From assembly GCA_007133365.1 (NCBI GenBank), contig SLMV01000200.1, positions 1 to 19,872 of the forward strand: 19,872 bases of DNA. The letters run 5' to 3'. The notes under the pieces are model-generated. The model did not search any database. It saw only the letters and a list, made by a program, of their open reading frames with translations, and was not told the origin of the DNA. Made by a program: the position numbers and the translations under genes. Origin of the DNA: Clostridia bacterium. Lineage in GTDB: Bacteria > Bacillota > Sulfobacillia > SLMV01. This document shows, piece after piece, positions 15,119-19,872 of the stretch. Numbering within the stretch: position 1 is the first letter of the stretch; each line of letters begins with the position of its first letter.

Positions 15119-16138
15119 ATGAAGCATGTGATTAAAATGCTTGAGAGACACCCGGCGGTACGATTCGGGCTTCCGGTCATAGCGGTTTTGGGATCCACCC
15201 TGCTCTTCCTATTTGGGATCAGCTATTTCGGCAGCACGCCCTCCTGGATCGCGATTGGGGTTCTTCTGCTGTTGACCGGATACTTTAGCGAGTGGGGGAA
15301 GTTCGGGGCTGTGGTTGCACTTTCGTTGGCACTCATCTTCACCGTGGGTCCCTACCTGGTGGTCCCACCCGTCGGGTGGGCAGAATCGGCCGAGGTGACA
15401 AGTCCGTTAGTATACCATAGTCCGGACGACCCGGGTCCAGCTCAGCTGCGCGCCGAGTATGAACTAGACGACATAATCGGAGGCATTGAGGATGAGTTTG
15501 AGCAGGTAACGGCCCTGGCGGCTTGGGTCAACAACCGTTGGAGCCACTCGGGCACGAACATGCCTTCGTCGTCAAATCCCCTGGTGATTCTCAGGGAGGC
15601 AGACGAGGGGGCTAATTTCCGCTGTGTGGAGTATAGCGTGGTGATGGTCGGTGCGGCTCAGTCCATGGGCATGCCGGCGCGAATGGTGAGCATCAGTACA
15701 AAGCATGCGGCCACTGCCCGTTCGGGGGCGACACACGTGGTCGCTGAGGTCTGGCTGGAAGGCCTTGGGAAGTGGGTCGTTGCTGACCCCCAACTCGGCT
15801 ACGTCTTTCGTGCAGAAGGTGTTCCGCTCAATGCGGTAGAGCTCGGAGAGGCGCTAAACGGCGGACCGGGATCCGTTGAGATCCTATCGGCCGATGGCCC
15901 CGTGGGATGGTATCAGAAGAATCGTTACGTTTTGTTTGTGGGACCGTACCTCTTCCATTTCGGCTCACTGTATGATCAAAGAATGTTCCTTCCCGAACAG
16001 GAGAGGATGCAGGGCGGGATGATGCTGATTCCCCAGGGCGCCCCCGAACTCAGACAGACCAATAGGCAGCCTTTGCTGAACTTTGACTACACGTCGTCAG
16101 TTGAAGCCTTTTACCAAGCGCCTAAGACCATACCGTGA
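15119..16138 (+). CDS. Membrane-anchored transglutaminase-like protein
   Basis: A 339-residue protein with an N-terminal hydrophobic part of about three membrane segments (roughly 15-85) and a soluble domain from ~95. The soluble part has the transglutaminase/cysteine-protease core. Cys 169 is in FRCVEYSVVMVGAAQSMGMP, His 206 in THVVAEVWLEG and Asp 223 in WVVADP, all in the usual order and spacing, so the triad is intact. Bacterial relatives act as peptidases or amidases, or cross-link proteins, outside or at the membrane; the substrate is unknown. GAGGTGATC, nearly the full complement of the 16S rRNA tail, lies ten bases before the ATG. No operon partner follows: the next 300 bases lead into mobile-element debris. 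Confidence 0.85.
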   Translation: MKHVIKMLERHPAVRFGLPVIAVLGSTLLFLFGISYFGSTPSWIAIGVLLLLTGYFSEWGKFGAVVALSLALIFTVGPYLVVPPVGWAESAEVTSPLVYHSPDDPGPAQLRAEYELDDIIGGIEDEFEQVTALAAWVNNRWSHSGTNMPSSSNPLVILREADEGANFRCVEYSVVMVGAAQSMGMPARMVSISTKHAATARSGATHVVAEVWLEGLGKWVVADPQLGYVFRAEGVPLNAVELGEALNGGPGSVEILSADGPVGWYQKNRYVLFVGPYLFHFGSLYDQRMFLPEQERMQGGMMLIPQGAPELRQTNRQPLLNFDYTSSVEAFYQAPKTIP

Positions 16139-16172
16139 CCAATTATATAGGAGGCAATAGACGACCTGATAG

Positions 16173-16215
16173 TGATTATCTCCGTGCTAGCTGACGGATT
16201 TTGCCGGGATAATCA
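16173..16215. repeat. Imperfect inverted repeat after the transglutaminase-like gene
   Basis: TGATTATCTCCG and CCGGGATAATCA can pair at 10 of 12 positions around a 19-base loop, 35 bases after the stop. No T-run follows, so it may be a weak terminator, an mRNA 3' stem or part of older mobile DNA. Confidence 0.35.
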
Positions 16216-16271
16216 GATACCGTGTTTCAAGTCAAATAGTCGGCGGAGCGTACATCGAGAGGAGAATGCTG

Positions 16272-16442
16272 ATGCAAGAGATTGGACACACGGGAGTGCT
16301 GATGAGCGTACGACGTTCACTGCCAGCGGCATACCAATGGCTTGATCGGCTAAGCATTCTCGAAGCGATATCTCACATCTTTAGCATCATAACAGTGGCG
16401 AACAGATCTTCAATGATCCTCCAAGCGCGTGCTGCGTGGTAG
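16272..16442 (+). pseudogene. Short frame cut by an IS256-like end
   Basis: GGAG (16261-16264) is followed by seven bases and ATG 16272. The frame encodes 56 residues (beginning MQEIGHTGVLMSVRRSLP) with a moderately hydrophobic C-terminal part. It ends in a TAG that lies inside the IS256-like terminal repeat starting at 16438, so the native end is lost if this was a gene. Family not recognised. Confidence 0.22.
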
Positions 16443-16467
16443 AGTTTTAATTAGTGGTGTGATTTAT
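16438..16467 (+). repeat. IS256-like terminal repeat, copy B
   Basis: Begins GGTAGAGTTTTAATTAGTGG and continues TGTGATTTAT. It is nearly the same as copy A read on the minus strand at 13742-13713, and inverted relative to copy C. Confidence 0.65.
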
Positions 16468-16473
16468 TCGGAG

Positions 16474-16523
16474 CTGGACACTTTCGTAGTGTAGAGTCAT
16501 CCGGGTTAGAATACTTCTAGGAG
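16474..16523 (+). repeat. Direct repeat, first copy (120-base period)
   Basis: CTGGACACTTT, then after a variable part GTCATCCGGGTTAGA. The same blocks recur exactly 120 bases downstream with the same internal spacing. The CTGGACA-TTT beginning is reminiscent of insertion-sequence ends. Confidence 0.5.
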
Positions 16524-16593
16524 AGGTCCGGGGATGGCTCAGAGGCAATCGTAATTGAAGGAGAAATTGGAGATTACCGCGCTTCACTCTGAT

Positions 16594-16643
16594 CTGGACA
16601 ATTTTGCCCAAGAGGGTCATCCCGTTTAGAGTGCCAAGAGAAT
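16594..16643 (+). repeat. Direct repeat, second copy (120-base period)
   Basis: CTGGACAATTTTG, then GTCATCCCGTTTAGA. It is partner to the copy at 16474; the blocks between are diverged. Confidence 0.5.
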
Positions 16644-16775
16644 GGGATTCGAGGACGTGTCTTCTTTCAGAATGTACTTTGAAAGCAGGCGCGCTGGCAG
16701 CAGCCCTCTCGTATGTCACCGGCCATGCTTTATCGTGACCTTGTCTTCCTCCACAATCGTACTTTCAGCATCACC

Positions 16776-16937
16776 ATCATAGATATCCCCGACTTTCCGG
16801 CTGAGGCGGTCGAGCTTATACACGATCACCACGTCAATATTGCCCTGTTTGATGTCCTGGACCAACTCGTGGAAACCGGGTCGCTCCTCAGTGCTCTTAC
16901 CCGAGCCTACATCCTTTCGGATGCTGTTCCCATACAT
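16776..16937 (-). pseudogene. Serine recombinase (resolvase/invertase) fragment
   Basis: About 54 residues match the middle of the resolvase catalytic domain of serine recombinases: SGKSTEERPGF, then ELVQDIKQGNIDVVIVYKLD and RLSRKVGDIYD. The KLDRLSR motif is the family's active-site region. The N-terminal part with the catalytic serine, everything after GDIYD, and the DNA-binding part are missing. The frame continues into unrelated sequence to 16716. This is the remnant of a phage integrase or transposon resolvase embedded in the IS256-like element, on the opposite strand. Confidence 0.75.
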
Positions 16938-17029
16938 CCCTTTTACCCCTCAATATGATCGCATCCTAAGTGAGGGTATTTTCATCAATAATCTAAGCAT
17001 TTTTGTACAACCTTTGAGAAACAATGCGA

Positions 17030-17337
17030 CGGTCCAAGTGGCGCGCTTCGTTTCAGAACTTCGCGACCGTTTCGCTAAAGCGCCCAATTTGCTCGAAACG
17101 GCTCACGAGGATATCCTGACTCCCATGCATTTTCCCAAGCATTTATGGCAGCGCATCCAGTCCACAAATTCTTTGAAACGGCTTAACCGAGATCTTAAGC
17201 GCCGGTTCAACGTTCTCGCGATCTTCCCCCATCGATCGGCGGTGATTCGTCTCGAGAGAACGACCCAGTTAGAACACCAAGAGGAATGGATCAACGGACG
17301 GTGGTACCTGGAAACCGAGCCGACTAAGACGATGTGA
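17030..17337 (+). pseudogene. C-terminal fragment of an IS256-family (Mutator) transposase
   Basis: About 100 residues correspond to the end of the IS256/Mutator transposase. The segment HFPKHLWQRIQSTNSLKRLN contains the STN-(S/P)-L-(K/E)-RLNR motif, followed by RDLKRRFNVLAIFPHRSAVIRL and EEWINGRWYL. The third catalytic residue of the family (a Glu in the consensus NPLERLN) is Lys here (NSLKRLN), a sign of decay. Upstream, the open frame to 16840 is not transposase sequence. The right terminal repeat lies 65 bases after the stop, which fits the natural end of the element. Confidence 0.8.
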
Positions 17338-17402
17338 CCAATCGATAGGGAAGAGCTCTCCGAAAGGGGCCGCTGATTCAAATAGAACGTCCCCATTTCG
17401 GA

Positions 17403-17430
17403 GAATTCACACCACTCGCAAGACGTGACC
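17403..17430 (-). repeat. IS256-like terminal repeat, copy C
   Basis: The plus strand ends CACACCACTCGCAAGACGTG followed by ACC. Read on the minus strand it starts GGTCACGTCTTGCGAGTGGT and shares GGT, GTCTT and AGTGGTGT with copies A and B, in inverted orientation to B. Confidence 0.55.
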
Positions 17431-17525
17431 AAAGCCTAGCTAAATTTCAGGGAATCTCACCTAACTTGCTATAGGCTCCTTTGTCGATAAGTCTGTCGGT
17501 TTTAGGTCCCACACCCTCAATCAAA

Positions 17526-17551
17526 GAATCCTCCCTCCCGAACGAGGATTC
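17526..17551 (-). terminator. Possible terminator after the DUF1028 gene
   Basis: Perfect 8-base arms GAATCCTC and GAGGATTC surround ten bases. On the minus strand the stem is followed by TTTGATTG. It is about 105 bases past the DUF1028 stop. The T-run is short, so termination would be weak. Confidence 0.35.
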
Positions 17552-17656
17552 AAGAATCACCCAATCCAAATCACCTCCCAATCCGCTCGTTAAGAAATGA
17601 TTGGAATAGCTATTCAGTTATAAAAACCCTACTTGGCATGAGTTAGATCGCATCAA

Positions 17657-18517
17657 TTAGAGGGATCTCCCCTTATGGGTCAACCAGTCCAATACCACCT
17701 GATCAAAACGGGCATTTTCGTCAATCCTTTTTCGAAGATTCTCCCGATAACAAAACCTGCGAAGGGCCTTGATCGTCGCCGCATCATAAATCCCGGTGAT
17801 CTTCTCATCATAGTAACCCAGAGCGTAAAGACTCTTTTGGATTTGGCGGCAGATTTTTTCATTCACCCGGACAACGTTGTCTTCCACAAATCGACCCCAA
17901 AGCCGGGCTCGAACATTAAGGAGACGATAAAGCTCCATGTATGGCTCGGGATGATCATCGACGCGAAGATCCAGTAACCCGTAATCAAACAAGGTCATCC
18001 CTCCCGGCTTATACGCGACATACAAAGCCGCCGATTGCTTCCCTCGACTATCACCACCGGCATGTTCGCCTGCCGTAAGCGCTCCCAAAAGCCGATACGG
18101 TAACGGTTCCTGGCTCTCTTGAAAATACTCAATCATGGCGGTGACCGTCGCTTCGTTGACCAATCCATTCCCTTGCGCCGCTGCATTTTCAACGCACCGA
18201 CCCCCCGACCAGTATCCGCAATCCGATCCGGTATAACTAAAGGCCCTCCCTTGGGCATCCACGACCCCCAGCTGGCGAGACCCCCTTCTGTCATCTTCAA
18301 TCAGCACCTTTTTCACAGCCTTTTCCGGGCAGATCCCTTCTTCCAATAAAGCCATCACCTGTCGGCCGAAAAACGGATGATGCTCGGCTTGAACCGCCAC
18401 CGTTCCCACTTGATAATCGGCATGGGGAACGGACGCCCCCACCGCAATAAATTTCGTTGCCACCGCCACGCCTAACTCCCCGGTTTTTGAATCCCTTCCC
18501 ACGATCGAAAACGTCAT
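17657..18517 (-). CDS. DUF1028 protein with peptidoglycan-binding-like C-terminus
   Basis: A 286-residue protein. Residues 1-~210 form a DUF1028 domain, a family placed with Ntn-type hydrolases. It starts MTFSIVGRDSKTGELGVAVA and carries GASVPHA, the 'GDSRGKQSAALYV' block (~165) and 'LLDLRVDDHPEP' (~190). The last ~70 residues (QIQKSLYALGYYDEKITGIYD, then ATIKALRRF) resemble a peptidoglycan-binding repeat, a fusion often seen in this family. No signal peptide or membrane segment is present, so a cytoplasmic place is likely despite the tail. The catalysed reaction is unknown. ATG 18517 has GGGGTGG seven bases upstream. It stands alone and is divergent from the serine hydrolase gene. Confidence 0.85.
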   Translation of the reverse strand: MTFSIVGRDSKTGELGVAVATKFIAVGASVPHADYQVGTVAVQAEHHPFFGRQVMALLEEGICPEKAVKKVLIEDDRRGSRQLGVVDAQGRAFSYTGSDCGYWSGGRCVENAAAQGNGLVNEATVTAMIEYFQESQEPLPYRLLGALTAGEHAGGDSRGKQSAALYVAYKPGGMTLFDYGLLDLRVDDHPEPYMELYRLLNVRARLWGRFVEDNVVRVNEKICRQIQKSLYALGYYDEKITGIYDAATIKALRRFCYRENLRKRIDENARFDQVVLDWLTHKGRSL

Positions 18518-18902
18518 TTGAATACCACCCCTTTATGGAATTGGCCGAGAGACCATTTTCAAGGTATCTTCTTCAATTTGGCGGCAGTCCCTTCTGGGCA
18601 TAAGACCAATGCCTCAAATCCGTCTCCTTCTCCTTCTCAAAGATGCAAACGATAAATGGATAGAAAATCGAACATTCTTGAGGTATATCGCGGGCGAGCC
18701 CTTTGATTCTTCGCATCCTCCATTCGAACCACCGAGGAGCCGCTCGTGTCGGAGATGCCCCCTATGATCCTCGCACCCGTTGGGAATCGACGTCGTCGCG
18801 CGTCGACGTCTTTCCTCTTCGGCACCTAAACTCAAGAGGAGACCGACCCTAACCGGCGAATGATGGACTCATACCCCAACTTTAAGACAGGAGATGTTCA
18901 AA
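18518..18902. other. Divergent intergenic region
   Basis: About 385 bases separate the DUF1028 gene from the serine hydrolase gene. A short inverted repeat near 18789-18810 has 7-base arms GACGTCG and CGACGTC. No convincing promoter boxes or small gene are seen; minus-strand frames of 60-70 codons here lack start signals and have Arg runs typical of chance frames. Confidence 0.4.
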
Positions 18903-19790
18903 ATGAAAGAACTCGTCGAAACCCTCCGCCGGCTTCATGACGACAAGCCGTATGAAATGGGTTGGTACCTAAAGGACCTAATCACTGAGGAAACGGCCGA
19001 AAATCGCGGCGATGTCATCGTGCCGTCTGCAAGCACCCGCAAGATTTCCATCATGATGGCGGTCCTTAGACACGTCAAGGAAGGCCGGCTCGCACTCGAT
19101 CAACCAATCACGATCGAAGCCAAATATCAAGACGGCGGTGGGATCATGCAACATGCCGATCCCGGCGCAACCCTCACACTTCGTGATGCCATTCTTTTGA
19201 ATATCATCGTCAGTGACACTGCCTGCACCGGTATTTTGGTCGATCTGGTGGGTCTCGATACGATCAACACCCTATGCCATGCCATCGGAATGAAGGGCAC
19301 CACCCACCGTCACGGCATCCCTGCACTCGCCTTCCCCAAGGGCATGGCCATCGACCACCCAGCTGATGCAACCAACGCGACCACCCCCCGCGATCTCGGC
19401 ATCTTGCTGGAAACCATCCTCCAGGGAACCCGGGATCGAGAAGCCGCCGATCGTCTAGGTTGCACGCCTTTTCTTTGTCAACTCGCAATGGATATCATGG
19501 GCCTACAAAAGTTACGCACCAAACTCCCCTATTTGCTCCCCCACGGCACTCATGTGGCGCATAAAACGGGAACCGGTGCCCGAACCGTGGCCGATGCCGG
19601 TATTGTGTTTGATGCCAACAAGCAACCGCTATTCATTTTGACAGCGATTGCGGATGGGGTGCCCAGAGAAGATGTTGTCGATAAAATCCCCGGATTTTCC
19701 GATGCCGAGCGACTCATCGCCCGGATGTCGCGCACGTGTTACGATCATCTGACGATGAGAAATGGTGCTCGGCACGAGTCGATGGGTTAA
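18903..19790 (+). CDS. Beta-lactamase-fold serine hydrolase (class A-like)
   Basis: A 295-residue enzyme of the penicillin-binding protein/beta-lactamase superfamily. From ATG 18903: nucleophile motif SxxK as S44-T-R-K47, SDT at 104-106 in place of SDN, and KTG at 221-223 (AHKTGTG). The omega-loop region (DATNATTPRDL, ~155-165) shows no ExxLN glutamate, the general base needed for efficient deacylation in class A beta-lactamases, so antibiotic hydrolysis is doubtful. No signal peptide is visible, so it should be cytosolic. A peptidase or esterase role on small substrates is possible but inferred. ATG 18903 is preferred because AGGAG lies nine bases upstream; ATG 18894 abuts that site. Confidence 0.85.
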   Translation: MKELVETLRRLHDDKPYEMGWYLKDLITEETAENRGDVIVPSASTRKISIMMAVLRHVKEGRLALDQPITIEAKYQDGGGIMQHADPGATLTLRDAILLNIIVSDTACTGILVDLVGLDTINTLCHAIGMKGTTHRHGIPALAFPKGMAIDHPADATNATTPRDLGILLETILQGTRDREAADRLGCTPFLCQLAMDIMGLQKLRTKLPYLLPHGTHVAHKTGTGARTVADAGIVFDANKQPLFILTAIADGVPREDVVDKIPGFSDAERLIARMSRTCYDHLTMRNGARHESMG

Positions 19791-19872
19791 TCATCAAGAA
19801 AACGGACCTTTGTCCACTTCGTCTCGACTCGGTAAAGGGCGTTTCAACCGCCTCACTCGTCCGCATCCACCT

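Larger units (their letters stand above)
16438..17430 (+). mobile_element. Composite remnant of an IS256-family element
   Basis: About 990 bases are bounded by two inverted terminal repeats (copies B and C). The right part holds the C-terminus of an IS256-type transposase reading toward the right end, as expected. The left and middle parts hold unrelated pieces: two IS-end-like direct repeats and a minus-strand serine-recombinase fragment. The catalytic N-terminal and central transposase regions are absent, so the element cannot move by itself. Confidence 0.6.

Noticed and set aside
17103..17432. A 109-codon minus-strand frame over the IS256 fragment.
   Set aside because: The opposite strand matches the IS256 transposase C-terminus; this is its shadow.
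18614..18835. A 73-codon minus-strand frame upstream of the serine hydrolase gene.
   Set aside because: It starts without a ribosome site and has Arg runs typical of chance frames.

Overview
The window looks like chromosome of a Gram-positive, probably Bacillota, bacterium with moderately high GC. The grounds are very strong Shine-Dalgarno sequences (AGGAGG-type) before most genes, use of a TTG start, a gene trio resembling Bacillus yxlE-yxlF-yxlG, a lipoprotein-type solute-binding protein, and IS256-like and group II intron-like debris. I cannot name a genus.

Layout. 1-4470: a membrane-anchored multi-PAS GGDEF/HD-GYP cyclic-di-GMP protein (+) converges on an MFS carrier (-), with a possible 45-codon gene squeezed between them. 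4470-10920: two ABC-2 type export systems, both on the minus strand. The first is a PLDc_N small membrane protein, an ATPase and a permease (yxlEFG-like). The second is tetR, an ATPase and a large permease. Its promoter lies on a perfect 10-bp-arm palindrome that should be the TetR operator. About 1 kb without a convincing gene separates the two systems.

10920-13742: an AT-richer block with an orphan family-5 (peptide/nickel type) solute-binding lipoprotein. The next gene of that operon survives only as a ribosome binding site and three codons. It then runs into minus-strand mobile-element debris: a group II intron-like 3' end, a piece of an integrase-core transposase, and the 5' end of an IS256-like element.

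13747-16138: a CPBP intramembrane protease (-) and a membrane-anchored transglutaminase-like protein (+), divergent across about 560 bp of unassigned DNA. 16139-17430: another wreck, bounded by two IS256-like terminal repeats, enclosing a serine-recombinase fragment, IS-end-like direct repeats and the C-terminus of an IS256-family transposase. 17657-19790: a DUF1028 protein with a peptidoglycan-binding-like tail (-), then a cytosolic beta-lactamase-fold serine hydrolase (+). The last 80 bases hold nothing I can identify.

Most genes belong to known families. The notable parts are the two mobile-element junkyards with three related IS256-like ends, the decapitated transporter operon, the clear TetR operator, and the unexplained small ORFs. 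I see no CRISPR array, tRNA or rRNA, and no compelling new multi-gene system.
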